A stretch of DNA of 64,000 nt from Thioclava sp. ES.031 (GCF_002563775.1 NZ_PDJO01000001.1:2916501-2980500), one strand, 5' to 3'; shown: positions 17,328 through 28,410, counted from the stretch's first letter. Numbers and translations: made by a program. Notes: generated by a model from the sequence alone, not told the origin.

Positions 17328-18500
17328 TCAGGAAACCTCTGCGATGCGGCGCAACATGGCAAGGTTTTCCTCCTCGACGCCCTCGTCCTTGAAACGCCAG
17401 TCGGCGGCGTTGAGCGCGATCACCGTGTCGGTCGCGGGGCTGACATAGATATGCTGGCCATAGATGCCGCGCGCGAAATAATCGCCGCCGTGATCCGCCG
17501 TATCGACGGGCACCCACCACTGATAGCCGTAGCCCTCGCCTTTCGGCGCCTGCAGCGCGGTCGATTGCGCAACCCAGTCCTCGGGCACGATCTGGCGCCC
17601 GTTCCAGAAGCCCTTTTGCAGGAACATCTGACCGAAACGCGCATAGTCCCGCGTCCGCAGGTTCAGCCCGCCAAGGACGAAGCTGACGCCCAGCCCGTCG
17701 GTCAACATTACCGGCGCGGCCTCCAGCCCCATCGGCGCGATCAGCAATTCGCGCATCACCTCCGCCGGATCAGCCCCGGTCGCACCCGCGATCACCATCC
17801 CCAGAACATGCGTGTCGATCGAGACATAGAGCATCCGCGCGCCCGGCTCCGCCTCGCGGATCTTGAGCGAAGCGGCGAAGGCGTCCATCGACCGTCCCAT
17901 CGCGAGAACTCGGCCCATCTTGTTGATATCCGAATGGAAATCCAGATAGTCCTCGTTGAAGGCCACGCCCGAGGACATCACCAGCGCATCGCGGATCGTC
18001 ACGCCCTCATAGCCCGAGCCTTTAAGCTGCGGCGCGAACCGGGTGAGCGGCGCATCGAGATCAGGGATCACGCCCTGATGGTGCAGGATGCCCAGCGTGG
18101 CCGAGAGGAAGCTCTTCGCCATCGACCAGGAAATGCGCAGATCGTCCGGCGCGGTCCCGCGGAAATAGCGTTCATGGGTGATCTGGCCGTGGCGCAGCTT
18201 CACCAGCGCGGTGACCCAGCGCCGGTCGATCCAATCCTCGACGCCCTCGGGCAGCGCCTCCTCCGCGCCGCGGGCCAAGTCCGACACCGGCCCGTCGCCA
18301 CGTGCGATCTCGCGCGAATGGAACAGCGCGGGCATGTTGGAGAAATTGCCGACGATCCGGTCGGGCTCGAACAGCCGGTTCACCGCGCGCAGCCGCGCGA
18401 TCTCGTCGCGCTTCCACCATGCGAGCCCCGCAATCGGCAGCGCCGCCGCCATGCCGACCCGGATCGCCCCCCGCATCGCCTTTTGACCAAGCTGTTTCAT
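17328..18500 (-). CDS. Serine hydrolase (class C beta-lactamase fold)
   Basis: A 390-residue protein with an N-terminal membrane anchor or signal (GMAAALPIAGLAWW). The SxxK motif is SMAK in RISWSMAKSF. The downstream YVS (LYVSIDTH) fits the Tyr-containing second motif, and DHGGDYFARGIYGQ occupies the KTG-equivalent region. The layout resembles 6-aminohexanoate-dimer hydrolases and esterases rather than true beta-lactamases. It shares a transcript with the DUF2237 gene. Confidence 0.88.
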   Translation of the reverse strand: MKQLGQKAMRGAIRVGMAAALPIAGLAWWKRDEIARLRAVNRLFEPDRIVGNFSNMPALFHSREIARGDGPVSDLARGAEEALPEGVEDWIDRRWVTALVKLRHGQITHERYFRGTAPDDLRISWSMAKSFLSATLGILHHQGVIPDLDAPLTRFAPQLKGSGYEGVTIRDALVMSSGVAFNEDYLDFHSDINKMGRVLAMGRSMDAFAASLKIREAEPGARMLYVSIDTHVLGMVIAGATGADPAEVMRELLIAPMGLEAAPVMLTDGLGVSFVLGGLNLRTRDYARFGQMFLQKGFWNGRQIVPEDWVAQSTALQAPKGEGYGYQWWVPVDTADHGGDYFARGIYGQHIYVSPATDTVIALNAADWRFKDEGVEEENLAMLRRIAEVS

Positions 18501-18603
18501 CGCGTGCCCCCTCCCCGCATATCGTCACGGCAAGGAAGCACGCCCCACGCCGTTGCGGCAAGGAGAACCGGGCGTCATCGCGCAAACGCGACCTGCGCAA
18601 GGG

Positions 18604-19113
18604 TCAGTAGATATAGCGGATCTGGTCGGTCCAGTAGCGCTCCATCCGGCGCAGCGTGTGGTTCATCTCCTCCATCGCGTCGAAGGTGATGACGCCGCGC
18701 GTCTCCATCCCGCAGGCGTGACGCTCGAACAGGGTCGCCACGTTCTCGCGCAGCTCGCGCCCCTTCGCGGTCAGGCGCACCCGCACCGAGCGGCGATCGA
18801 TCTCGCAGCGCTGATGGTGCATGTAGCCCGCCTCCACCAGCTTCTTGAGATTGTAGGAGACGTTGGAGCCCTGATAATAGCCGCGGGTCTTCAGCTCCCC
18901 CGCGGTTACCTCGTTCTCGCCCACGTTGAACAGCAAAAGCGCCTGCACCGGGTTGATCTCGAGGATGCCCAGCCGCTCGAACTCGTCCTTGATGACGTCG
19001 AGCAGCAAGCGATGCAGCCGCTCCAGCAGCGAGAGGCTGTCCAAGTATCCCGCCATCAGCCCCGGCGTCGCCGGGACGGGCGTCATGTCGCTTGCAGATT
19101 TCTGCACGGTCAT
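18604..19113 (-). CDS. MarR-family winged-helix regulator (LdtR-like)
   Basis: 169 residues. The winged helix spans about 50-125, with recognition region GYYQGSNVSYNLKKLVEAGY followed by the wing DRRSVRVRLTAKG. That recognition helix matches the LdtR group of alphaproteobacterial MarR proteins, which control an L,D-transpeptidase. No such gene is adjacent. A dyad CGAATT-N7-AATTCG at 19188-19206, 75 bp upstream of the start, could be an autoregulatory site. Confidence 0.85.
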   Translation of the reverse strand: MTVQKSASDMTPVPATPGLMAGYLDSLSLLERLHRLLLDVIKDEFERLGILEINPVQALLLFNVGENEVTAGELKTRGYYQGSNVSYNLKKLVEAGYMHHQRCEIDRRSVRVRLTAKGRELRENVATLFERHACGMETRGVITFDAMEEMNHTLRRMERYWTDQIRYIY

Positions 19114-19187
19114 AGCATTCTCCGCCAGTTTCGCTGCCCCTGACGCAAGACAGTGGCGGGAAATGGCAAAGATACCGTTAAGCGGCC

Positions 19188-19206
19188 CGAATTCTCCGAA
19201 AATTCG
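19188..19206. promoter_or_regulatory. Dyad upstream of the MarR gene
   Basis: Perfect 6-bp arms CGAATT and AATTCG separated by seven bases, between sdhE and the MarR-family gene. Position fits an operator for autoregulation. No binding consensus is known to me for comparison. Confidence 0.35.
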
Positions 19207-19244
19207 CGCAAAACCCTATGAATTCCGGGGCTTCCGCGCCGTTT

Positions 19245-19519
19245 TCAGGTTTTTGTAATGTGGCGCTCGCGGGCGAATTGGCCGATTACGGAGAGCAGAT
19301 CGAGGTATTTCGGCGGGCAAGGCTGCGCGCCCGAGACCCACGGATACAGGTCCTGATCGTTCTCTTCGAGAAGCTCGTCATAGAGATCGAGAGTGGCGGC
19401 ATCCAGATCGGGCAGGCACGCATCGGCGTAAGGCCCGAGGATCAGGTCCATTTCCTTGATCCCGCGCCGCCAGCTGCGCATCTTCATCCGTTTCAGCCGC
19501 GCCTCTCGCGTCTCTGTCA

Positions 19520-19523
<4 letters not shown>
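19245..19523 (-). CDS. sdhE: FAD assembly factor SdhE
   Basis: A 92-residue factor that promotes covalent flavinylation of the succinate dehydrogenase flavoprotein. The diagnostic RGxxE motif is in SWRRGIKEMDLILG (residues 17-30), and the acidic YDELLEENDQDLYPWV segment follows. The start overlaps the xre stop by four bases (19520-19523), so translation is probably coupled. No sdh genes are in the window. Confidence 0.92.
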
Positions 19524-21183
<1,660 letters not shown>

Positions 21184-21210
21184 GGCGGAACGGCCGAGGG
21201 AGACTGGCGA

Positions 21211-21612
21211 ATGACTGACTTGCCCGAGTATTACTTCCGGGTGAAGGAAAACGGCGCGACGGTGTTTCGCGTCGATACCGAGAACCGTCAGCGCCGGATC
21301 GAGATGGACCCGATCGCCAATATCAACATCCGCAACGGCGAGATCAAACCGCAGGGCGACCGGGTTCTGACCGAGGACGATCGCGCCGAGATCGAGGCGT
21401 GGATGGCGCATCGCCGCGAGGTGCTCGCCCAGCGCGATGTGGACGACATCCTGCGCGCGGTCGATCACCTCAATCTCGTCGCGCAATGGGCGCAGTCGAA
21501 GGCGACCGATGCGCAGCTCGAAGAGATCACGGATACGCTGTTGCTGACGATGCACGACCTGCGCAGCGTTCTGGTGCGCAAGAAGGCCGAGCGGCTGACC
21601 AGCGAGGGCTGA
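21211..21612 (+). CDS. Conserved small protein of unknown function
   Basis: 133 residues, soluble, no signal peptide. The N-terminus has beta character (YYFRVKENGATVFRVDTENR) and the remainder is mainly helical and charged (EDDRAEIEAWMAHRREVLAQ). A GGGAGA box precedes ATG 21211 and the gene starts 27 bp after aspC, so it is likely co-transcribed. I do not recognise a characterised family, and the linkage to aspC does not fix a role. Confidence 0.75.
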   Translation: MTDLPEYYFRVKENGATVFRVDTENRQRRIEMDPIANINIRNGEIKPQGDRVLTEDDRAEIEAWMAHRREVLAQRDVDDILRAVDHLNLVAQWAQSKATDAQLEEITDTLLLTMHDLRSVLVRKKAERLTSEG

Positions 21613-21630
21613 GCCCGCGCCCCTTAGGCC

Positions 21631-22194
21631 TCAGCCTTTCGAGATGAACCCGGTGATCGGATAGACGCGGCCCAGCGCGCCGGGATTGCTCATGACGCGC
21701 ACGCGGCTCCAGTCGTTCTTTTCCGAGACGTCCACGACGACCATGTCGAGCGACACCTTGTTGCGCTCCCAATTCGCATGATCGACGCGAATCTGACGCG
21801 GCGAGTCGACGCCCGAGACCACCGCGATATGCCCCAGTGGATTGCGGCTGGTCGCCGAGAACGCCATCACCGAGCCGACCTTCGGCTGATGACCGCGCGC
21901 ATAGAGCCCCTTGGCCTGCGACCACCACGTCTTGGCATTGCCGCGAATGTCGATGCCCGAGGCATTGCGCGCAAACGGCACGCACCAGACACGTTGGCGC
22001 TTGGCGCGCATCTGCTTGGCCACTTCGACCGCATAGGCGCGACGCTCGAGATTGACCGCACCCGCCTGATCGCGCGCGCTGGCAAAGCCCATCCTGTCGC
22101 CGCTCGTCGGGGTGCAGGCCGAGACGGTCAGCACCGCGATCAAAACAAGCGAGAGAGGGGCCGCACGGCCCGCAAGATCAGAGATGGAGAGCAT
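21631..22194 (-). CDS. CHAP-domain lipoprotein
   Basis: 187 residues. A signal with lipobox VSAC (Cys27) predicts an outer-membrane or periplasmic lipoprotein. The CHAP amidase/peptidase core has Cys71 in WCVPFARNASGI, followed by GNAKTWWSQA and the catalytic His in LGHIAVVSGV, then a DHANW motif. CHAP enzymes cut peptidoglycan peptides or amides. The gene is convergent with the aspC-linked gene and has its own 165-bp upstream region. Confidence 0.88.
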   Translation of the reverse strand: MLSISDLAGRAAPLSLVLIAVLTVSACTPTSGDRMGFASARDQAGAVNLERRAYAVEVAKQMRAKRQRVWCVPFARNASGIDIRGNAKTWWSQAKGLYARGHQPKVGSVMAFSATSRNPLGHIAVVSGVDSPRQIRVDHANWERNKVSLDMVVVDVSEKNDWSRVRVMSNPGALGRVYPITGFISKG

Positions 22195-22359
22195 GGGCGA
22201 TCACTGTCGATGTCGAATTGTTGCGTCTTCGTTACCACCTCCATAGCCGCGAATACCCCCTTCGCCGAAGGAGAATTTCACCGCGCGTCAGCGGGTTGGC
22301 AACAATCCGCTTACAGAAATGTAATGTAGGGAACCCTGTCGGATCTCACGATGCGCGTT

Positions 22360-22857
22360 CTACGGGTGACGGTCCGAGGGACAGCGCGCATGCAGGTAGA
22401 TTTCGGCCCAGGCGAAGCCCGGATCAATCCCCCGCTCGGCCAGCCACGCCTCCTGCAACCGGTAGGCCTCCGGCTCGGCCGCCGCCGGACAGGGCCAGTC
22501 GCGCGCGTGGAACTGCGCGCGGTGGATCAACTCATGCAGCAGCGAGGAAAGCCGCATCGGATCGTCTTCGGACCACGGCCCGACAAGGAAGATTCGATCC
22601 TCCATCAGATCATAGGCCGCGCGCAGATCGGGATCGACCAGAAGGTCATGCCCCTCATAGGTGATGACCTCCCCGCTCTGGCACATGAAGATCGCAGGCG
22701 CGCCCTGAGGCACCGTATAGTCGCTATGCGACTCGATCCACGCGGCGAGCGCTTCTGTCACCGCATCGGGCACAGACATCGGCAGCGGCGCGGGACAGGC
22801 CCCGCCCGCTGCCGGACATAACAGTGCAAGCCCTATGACGATGGCTCGGATCATCAC
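22360..22857 (-). CDS. Secreted protein with HExxH-type motif
   Basis: 165 residues. A cleavable signal peptide ends near residue 20 (AAGGA). HELIH at 108-112, in LSSLLHELIHRAQF, resembles a zincin metallopeptidase helix, and a downstream acidic residue lies in EPEAYRLQEAWL, similar to gluzincin layouts. Four or more cysteines suggest disulfides. Substrate is unknown and activity is not proven by a motif alone. Confidence 0.72.
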   Translation of the reverse strand: MMIRAIVIGLALLCPAAGGACPAPLPMSVPDAVTEALAAWIESHSDYTVPQGAPAIFMCQSGEVITYEGHDLLVDPDLRAAYDLMEDRIFLVGPWSEDDPMRLSSLLHELIHRAQFHARDWPCPAAAEPEAYRLQEAWLAERGIDPGFAWAEIYLHARCPSDRHP

Positions 22858-22943
22858 GCCTCCTTCCCTGACAGGATAGCAGGTGCGTGCGGATCACGAA
22901 AATGACGCCGGTCATAAGGGCCGATGGCGCAAGCCGCGCCGCC

Positions 22944-23417
22944 CTAGTTCGGCATCATTGGCGGCGCCATCACGATATAGGGCGTCGTGGGGGCCTCCCC
23001 GGGCGGCAAGGCCTCGGGCATCGGCTCCCCCGGGTCTCCGAGCGATTTGATATACTGGCAGAGCGAGCGCAGATCGCTCTCGGGCATCGCATGCACGTTG
23101 TAGAACGGCATCGGCGGCTTGGCGTCGAAGGTCTGCGCGTATTTCACGAAACCGTCCTCGTCCATGTCCTTGATCTCATCGCGCAGATTGACCGCATAGG
23201 TCGTGCCCCACGGCCCCTGCCAGCCAAGCGGCACGCCTTTGAGCGCCGCCTCCGGGTCGATCTTGCCGCCGGACTCGTTGTAACCGGCCGTATGGCAGTC
23301 GTGGCACCCCGAGGTGATCGAGACCAGTTTGCCCCGCTCCACCGAGACTTCCTGAGCCACAACAGCCGAAGAGCTGGCCAGCGCGCCAAGCGCGGCCAGA
23401 ATAAGAACGCGTTTCAT
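22944..23417 (-). CDS. Periplasmic c-type cytochrome
   Basis: 157 residues. A signal peptide is cleaved near VVAQ. One CxxCH haem site (Cys38, Cys41, His42) lies in SGCHDCHTAG, and a probable Met ligand in PPMPFYNVHAM or nearby MPESDL. The C-terminal tail is Pro-rich. It is a mono-haem class I cytochrome whose redox partner is not evident. It lies downstream of urtE, but a 195-bp gap argues against operon membership. Confidence 0.85.
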   Translation of the reverse strand: MKRVLILAALGALASSSAVVAQEVSVERGKLVSITSGCHDCHTAGYNESGGKIDPEAALKGVPLGWQGPWGTTYAVNLRDEIKDMDEDGFVKYAQTFDAKPPMPFYNVHAMPESDLRSLCQYIKSLGDPGEPMPEALPPGEAPTTPYIVMAPPMMPN

Positions 23418-23612
23418 GGGTTTCTCCCTCCCTAACAGACGCGCCCCTCCCGGCCCGTCTCTCCCTGAGGTCCGGCCTTACGTCCAAACAGACCTGACCT
23501 TGCGGAAAGGATGCGCCCACAGGGGCGAGTCGGGCAATTAGAAAAAAGATGGACCCTCGCAGCCATGTTCAGGCGACGGAAAGCAATCGCGGAGCGGGCC
23601 GCGCCCTGCACC

Positions 23613-24335
23613 TCAGACGCTGACCACCTCGCGCAATGCCTCGCGCGTCAGGGTCTCTTTCGTGCCCTCCATCGCGACCGCGCCGCGTTTGAGCACGTAG
23701 AAGCTATCGCCCAGATCATGCGCGAAGTCGAAATACTGCTCGACCAGCACGATCGCCATATCGCCCTTCTCGCGCAGGTAGGAGATCACCCGCCCGATCT
23801 GCTGGATGATGTTGGGCTGAATGCCCTCGGTGGGCTCGTCCAAGAGCAGCAGCTTCGGCTTCATCAGCATCGCGCGGGCAATCGCCAATTGCTGCTGCTG
23901 CCCGCCCGAGAGGTCCCCGCCCCGGCGATTGAGAAAGTCCTTCAGGATCGGGAAAAGCTCGTAGATCTCGTCCGGGATGACATGCTCGGATTTCGGAAGG
24001 CAGGCAAAAGCCGTCTCCATATTCTCGCGCACGGTCAGCAGCGGGAAGATCATCCGGCCCTGCGGCACATAGCCCAAGCCCGCCTTCGCCATCGCCTGCG
24101 GCGGCACCCGGCCCATCTCGGCGCCATCGAGCGTGACAGACCCACCCGAGCGCAGATGCGTCCCCGAGATCGCCTTCAGCAACGAGGTCTTGCCCACCCC
24201 GTTGGTGCCCATGATGCAGGTCACCTCGCCCGCACGCGCCACCATGTCGATCCCGTGCAGGATCTGGCTGCCCCCGTAATGGAGCGTCAGCCCCTCGGTC
24301 TTCAGCATCGCGGGTTTTGTCAGATCAGCGGCCAA
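23613..24335 (-). CDS. urtE: Urea ABC transporter ATPase UrtE
   Basis: A 240-residue LivF-type ATPase. Walker A GTNGVGKTS, signature LSGGQQQQLAIARA, Walker B LLLLDEPTEGI. With UrtD it powers urea import through UrtBC. It overlaps urtD by 11 bases. The initial ATG at 24335 is kept because it gives coupling, although a second Met nine residues later is possible. Last gene of urtABCDE. Confidence 0.95.
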   Translation of the reverse strand: MAADLTKPAMLKTEGLTLHYGGSQILHGIDMVARAGEVTCIMGTNGVGKTSLLKAISGTHLRSGGSVTLDGAEMGRVPPQAMAKAGLGYVPQGRMIFPLLTVRENMETAFACLPKSEHVIPDEIYELFPILKDFLNRRGGDLSGGQQQQLAIARAMLMKPKLLLLDEPTEGIQPNIIQQIGRVISYLREKGDMAIVLVEQYFDFAHDLGDSFYVLKRGAVAMEGTKETLTREALREVVSV

Positions 24336-25095
24336 GATACACCTCGATCACGCGTTTGTCGGCGGTCACATGGTCAAGCGAGCCTTCCGCCAGAACCGAC
24401 CCCTCATGCAGCACCGTCACCTTGCAGTTCAGACGGCGCACGAATTCCATATCGTGCTCGACCACGACCACGGCATGATCGCGCGCCAGATCGACCAGCA
24501 GCGCGGTGGTCTGCTCGCGCTCGGCCAAGGTCATCCCGGCGGCGGGTTCGTCGACCAAGAGCAGCTTTGGCTCCTGCGCCAAGAGCATCCCGATCTCGAG
24601 CCATTGCTTCTGCCCGTGGCTCAGCTCGCCCGATTTGCGCGGCAGTTGATCGGCAAGCCCCACCTGCGCCGCGATCTCTTCGACGCGCGCCCGATCGGCA
24701 GCCCCCGCCTTCCAGCCCAGCACCGCAAAGGGGCTGCGATTGGCCTTGAGCGCCATCATCAGGTTCTCGGTCACGGTCTGATCCTCGAAGACGGTGGGCT
24801 TCTGGAATTTTCGCCCGATCCCGATCCGCGCGATCTTCGCCTCGTTGAGCCGCAGCAGGTTGGTCGAGCTTTCCCCCCACAGCACCGAGCCCTCATCGGG
24901 CCGGGTCTTGCCGGTCACGATATCCATGAAGGTCGTCTTGCCCGCCCCGTTCGGCCCGATCACCGCGCGCAGCTCGGTCGGGCCGATATTGAAGCTGAGA
25001 TTGTTGATCGCCTTGAACCCGTCGAAGCTGACGGAGATGCCGGAGACCTCCAGCAGGGTCTGCACCCCCGCTCCCGGTTTGACCGCCGTCGTCAT
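24325..25095 (-). CDS. urtD: Urea ABC transporter ATPase UrtD
   Basis: A 256-residue LivG-type ATPase. Walker A GPNGAGKTTF, signature LSHGQKQWLEIGMLL (the SHGQKQWLEI variant is typical of UrtD), Walker B LLLVDEPAAGMT. It overlaps urtC by four bases (ATGA) and urtE by 11. The variant signature plus synteny with urease separates it from amino acid transporters. Confidence 0.95.
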   Translation of the reverse strand: MTTAVKPGAGVQTLLEVSGISVSFDGFKAINNLSFNIGPTELRAVIGPNGAGKTTFMDIVTGKTRPDEGSVLWGESSTNLLRLNEAKIARIGIGRKFQKPTVFEDQTVTENLMMALKANRSPFAVLGWKAGAADRARVEEIAAQVGLADQLPRKSGELSHGQKQWLEIGMLLAQEPKLLLVDEPAAGMTLAEREQTTALLVDLARDHAVVVVEHDMEFVRRLNCKVTVLHEGSVLAEGSLDHVTADKRVIEVYLGR

Positions 25096-26315
25096 TCCTG
25101 CGCCTCCTCTTCCCGGAAGGAGCCCTTATCGGGTCCGAGCGGTGCGCCGTGGCGGTTCGGACGGCGAATGCCCTCGAAGAGATCGACAAGCCCCGACAGC
25201 CCCTTCGGTGCGAACAAGGTCACCAGCACGAAGGCGAGCCCCAGCAGCACCTGCCACCAATCGACCCAGTCGATCGTGTAGAAGCCCAGCGGCAGATCGG
25301 GCACGCGCCCCCCGGTGAACCAGCTCGACACGATCGAGACGAAGGCCGCCCCCATCACCGCGCCATAGAGCCGCCCGCGCCCGCCGATCGCGACCCAGAC
25401 CGCGAGGTAGATCGACGCGATGGGCGCCATCTCGCCCGGGTTGATGATCCCCGCCTGCGGGTAATAGAGCGCCCCCGCAATGGCCGCGATCACCGCCGTC
25501 AGGGTGAAGACGAACAGCTTGTAGCCCTCGACCGAATACCCAAGAAAGCGCACCCGCGCCTCGTCATCGCGGATACCGCGAATGACCGAGCCGAACTTGC
25601 CCGAGACGATCAGCGACGCCGCGATATAGCCCAGCCCCAGCGCCAAAGCCGAGGCCCAGAGGAACCAGATCGACAGATGATCCTGCCCCGCGCTTACGCC
25701 CGGAATGTTCTGCAGCCCCGAAAGCCCGTTATTGCCGCGCAGCCCGCTCTCGTTCTGGAACAGGTAGAGCGACAGCGCCAGCGTCATCGCCTGCGTCAGG
25801 ATCGACAGATACACGCCCGTGACGCGAGACCGAAACGCGAGCCAGCCGAAGATCAGCGCCAAGAGCCCCGGCACCAGCACCACGAACAGAAGCTGCATCG
25901 GCAGGTTGCCCGCGAAGGTCCAGATCGCGGGCAGATCGGACCCGCCGACCACGCCGAAAATCTGCGTGCCGATGGCGTCATTGACCTCCTGCGGCGTCAT
26001 CGGGAACTCGCCTGCGGATTTCAGCACGATGTCGCGTGTGCGCTCATACATGAGCCACATGCCGATCATGTAGCCGCCCAGCCCGAAGAAGGCGAAATGG
26101 CCGAGCGACAAGATGCCCGTATAACCCCAGACCAGATCCATCGCGATGGCGATCAGGCACAGGCACAGCGTCTTGCCCAGCGTCTTGACCATCGAGGTCG
26201 AGATCGCCCCCGGCCCGTAGGCATGGGAGAGGAAGGTGACGCCCAGCGTGAAGACCGCGAGGATCAGCAGGAACCACAAGACCGACGGGTTCTTGGCGAG
26301 GAAACCGGATTTCAT
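25092..26315 (-). CDS. urtC: Urea ABC transporter permease UrtC
   Basis: A 407-residue LivM-type permease with about ten membrane segments. A periplasmic insertion after helix three (about residues 95-145) carries TPQEVNDAIGTQIFG. The EAA-like cytoplasmic loop is GSVIRGIRDDEARVRFLGY. The start at 26315 is preferred: GAGGTG lies just upstream, and the longer frame would translate the repeat element in the spacer. It pairs with UrtB. Confidence 0.94.
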   Translation of the reverse strand: MKSGFLAKNPSVLWFLLILAVFTLGVTFLSHAYGPGAISTSMVKTLGKTLCLCLIAIAMDLVWGYTGILSLGHFAFFGLGGYMIGMWLMYERTRDIVLKSAGEFPMTPQEVNDAIGTQIFGVVGGSDLPAIWTFAGNLPMQLLFVVLVPGLLALIFGWLAFRSRVTGVYLSILTQAMTLALSLYLFQNESGLRGNNGLSGLQNIPGVSAGQDHLSIWFLWASALALGLGYIAASLIVSGKFGSVIRGIRDDEARVRFLGYSVEGYKLFVFTLTAVIAAIAGALYYPQAGIINPGEMAPIASIYLAVWVAIGGRGRLYGAVMGAAFVSIVSSWFTGGRVPDLPLGFYTIDWVDWWQVLLGLAFVLVTLFAPKGLSGLVDLFEGIRRPNRHGAPLGPDKGSFREEEAQE

Positions 26316-26335
26316 ATCTGCACCTCGCGTCCAAG

Positions 26336-26390
26336 CTGGGGGGCCAGCCCCCCAGACCCCCCGGGATATTTCAGGCAATTGGAAGGAATA
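26336..26390 (-). repeat. Dispersed 3'-UTR element, copy B (downstream of urtB)
   Basis: After the urtB stop, the transcript reads CTTCCAATTGCCTG, then AAATATCCCGGGGGG (26358-26372). A perfect hairpin CTGGGGGG-CTGG-CCCCCCAG follows (26336-26355). It lies inside the urt operon just before urtC. It may therefore reduce rather than end transcription, or act on mRNA stability. Confidence 0.75.
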
Positions 26391-26406
26391 AGGGTCTGTC
26401 TCATGC

Positions 26407-28389
26407 TCAATCCCCCGCGGCCCGGCCCTTGAGCGCGATGATGCCGCGCGGGCGGAACTGGATGAAGATGATGATGAAGAGGATCATGTAGGTCTGCGCC
26501 GCGAGCGTATTCGACGGGTTCAGCCATTCGATGCCCTTCTGCAGCACGCCGATCAGGGTCGCACCCGCGAGCGTGCCGAAGATCGAGCCGACGCCGCCGA
26601 CCACGACCGTCATGAAGCTCTGCACGATATAGTCCTGCCCCATCTCGGAGGTGACTTTCGCGAAAAGCCCGATGGCCACGCCCGCGATCCCGGCGATGCC
26701 CGACCCAAACCCGAAGGCGAGCATGTTGATGCGATCCGGGTTGATGCCCATCGAAGCCGCCATCGACGGGTTCTGCGTGACCGCGCGGACCTCCAGCCCG
26801 AGGCGCGTCTTGCGCATCACCCAAAGGTAGAGGGCGAGGAATACGAGCGCCAAGACGAAGATCGCGATGCGAATATTGCTGATCGACACCACGTCGTTGA
26901 GCGTCCACGCACCTTCCAGCCACGGCGGCGAGGTCAGCGGACGGGCTTGCGTGCCGAAGATATTCTTGAACAGCTGCTGCAGCGCGATGGAGATGCCGAA
27001 CGTGGCCAGCAGCGTCTCCAGCGGACGTTTGTAGAGGTACCGGATCACCAGCCGCTCCATTGCGACGCCAGCCCCGAAGGTGATCGCAAATGCCAGAGGC
27101 AGCGCGATCAGGATCGACAGCGTATAATCGGGCACGAAAAGCTGCACGACATAGCCCGTATAGGCGCCCATCGTGATGAACTCGCCATGCGCCATGTTGA
27201 TCACGCCCATCACCCCGAAGGTGATCGCCAGCCCGATGGCGGCGAGGAAATAGATCGAGGCCAGCGAGAGCGCATCGAGGCCGAGATCGACCGTCTGCAT
27301 CCCCGCCACCGTGCGGCTCACGCGGGTCAGCGCGGCTTCGGCGGCGGCGGTCACCTCCGGGTCGCGCTCGGCATAGATATCGGCGAATTGGTGATCGGCG
27401 ACGAGCGCCGCGGCCTCTGCGTCGGTCAGCCGCTGCGGCACCTCGCCGGCAGCAGCCAGCGTCGCATAGGCCTCTTCGCGCTTGGCCGGATCGGACATCG
27501 TGGCCAGCGGCAGCCCGCCCACCTGACCGTTCTCGACATGCGCGGCCAAAGCCTGCTGCATCTGAGAGGCCGATATCCGCGCGGGCGCCAAATCGGCGCT
27601 TACCAGCTTCGCATAGGCCTCATCCTCGGAGATATCGCGGCCCGGCTTGAGCGTTTCCGCGACATTGCCCTCGGGCGCGCCTTCGAACACCTTGCGGGTC
27701 GTCGCCACCAGCGGGTTCAGCGTCGCGCGGAAATCCAGCCCCAGATCGGCCCCGAAACTGTCGATCGCCGCGACGCGCTCTTCGGCATCCTTGCCGAAGC
27801 GGATCGTCAGCAGGCGTTCCAGCCGCTGTTTTTCCGCCTTGATCGCGGGATCGGGCTCGTCGGGGATCGAGGCGCGCAGCGGCTCCAGATGCGAGGCCTC
27901 GCCGTTGCGGTCGATCGCGGTCAGCGCCTCGCGGCGTTTCTTCGGATCGGGATCGCTCAGCAGAAACCGCACCAGCGCCACGCCGATCTCTGCCCGAACG
28001 CCGGAATTCGGCTTCACTTCCTTGATGTCGGATTTCGGCGCGGTGCCGGCGGGCTCCCCGGTGACCGGATCGCTCAGCTCGTATTCGCTGCCGGATTTCT
28101 TCACGATGAAGAAGGCGCCGTCGCTTTCGCGCAGCCCAACGCGCTTGTCGGACCAGGCCTGCAGGAAGCGCGAGGCCCCCTCACCCGACGCCGCGATCGC
28201 CTCGATCACCGGGCCGATGGTGCGGCGCGACGGCTTGGCGACCTGCTTGGCATAGTCCTGAAGAACGGCGCGCAGCCCCGTGGCTTCGCTTTGCGTGACC
28301 TCCGCCTGCGGCGCGCTGCCCGCGTCCTGCGCCAGCCCCGGCACGGCCAATGCCAGCACAATCCCGAGCGCGATCAAAAACTTGCGCAT
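26407..28389 (-). CDS. urtB: Urea ABC transporter permease UrtB with long N-terminal domain
   Basis: 660 residues. A signal peptide (ALGIVLALAVPGLAQ) is followed by about 325 residues of helical, extracytoplasmic sequence containing repeated LR/LE-type helices and DPDPKKRREALTAI. A LivH-type permease of some 300 residues begins near 345 (LGLDALSLASIYFLAAIGLA). The EAA-like loop VRAVTQNPSMAASMGIN is normal. The front domain presumably sits in the periplasm near UrtA. The gene is separated from urtA by a hairpin and from urtC by repeat copy B. Confidence 0.93.
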   Translation of the reverse strand: MRKFLIALGIVLALAVPGLAQDAGSAPQAEVTQSEATGLRAVLQDYAKQVAKPSRRTIGPVIEAIAASGEGASRFLQAWSDKRVGLRESDGAFFIVKKSGSEYELSDPVTGEPAGTAPKSDIKEVKPNSGVRAEIGVALVRFLLSDPDPKKRREALTAIDRNGEASHLEPLRASIPDEPDPAIKAEKQRLERLLTIRFGKDAEERVAAIDSFGADLGLDFRATLNPLVATTRKVFEGAPEGNVAETLKPGRDISEDEAYAKLVSADLAPARISASQMQQALAAHVENGQVGGLPLATMSDPAKREEAYATLAAAGEVPQRLTDAEAAALVADHQFADIYAERDPEVTAAAEAALTRVSRTVAGMQTVDLGLDALSLASIYFLAAIGLAITFGVMGVINMAHGEFITMGAYTGYVVQLFVPDYTLSILIALPLAFAITFGAGVAMERLVIRYLYKRPLETLLATFGISIALQQLFKNIFGTQARPLTSPPWLEGAWTLNDVVSISNIRIAIFVLALVFLALYLWVMRKTRLGLEVRAVTQNPSMAASMGINPDRINMLAFGFGSGIAGIAGVAIGLFAKVTSEMGQDYIVQSFMTVVVGGVGSIFGTLAGATLIGVLQKGIEWLNPSNTLAAQTYMILFIIIFIQFRPRGIIALKGRAAGD

Positions 28390-28410
28390 CCCGTCCCCTT
28401 AGGATGAAAC

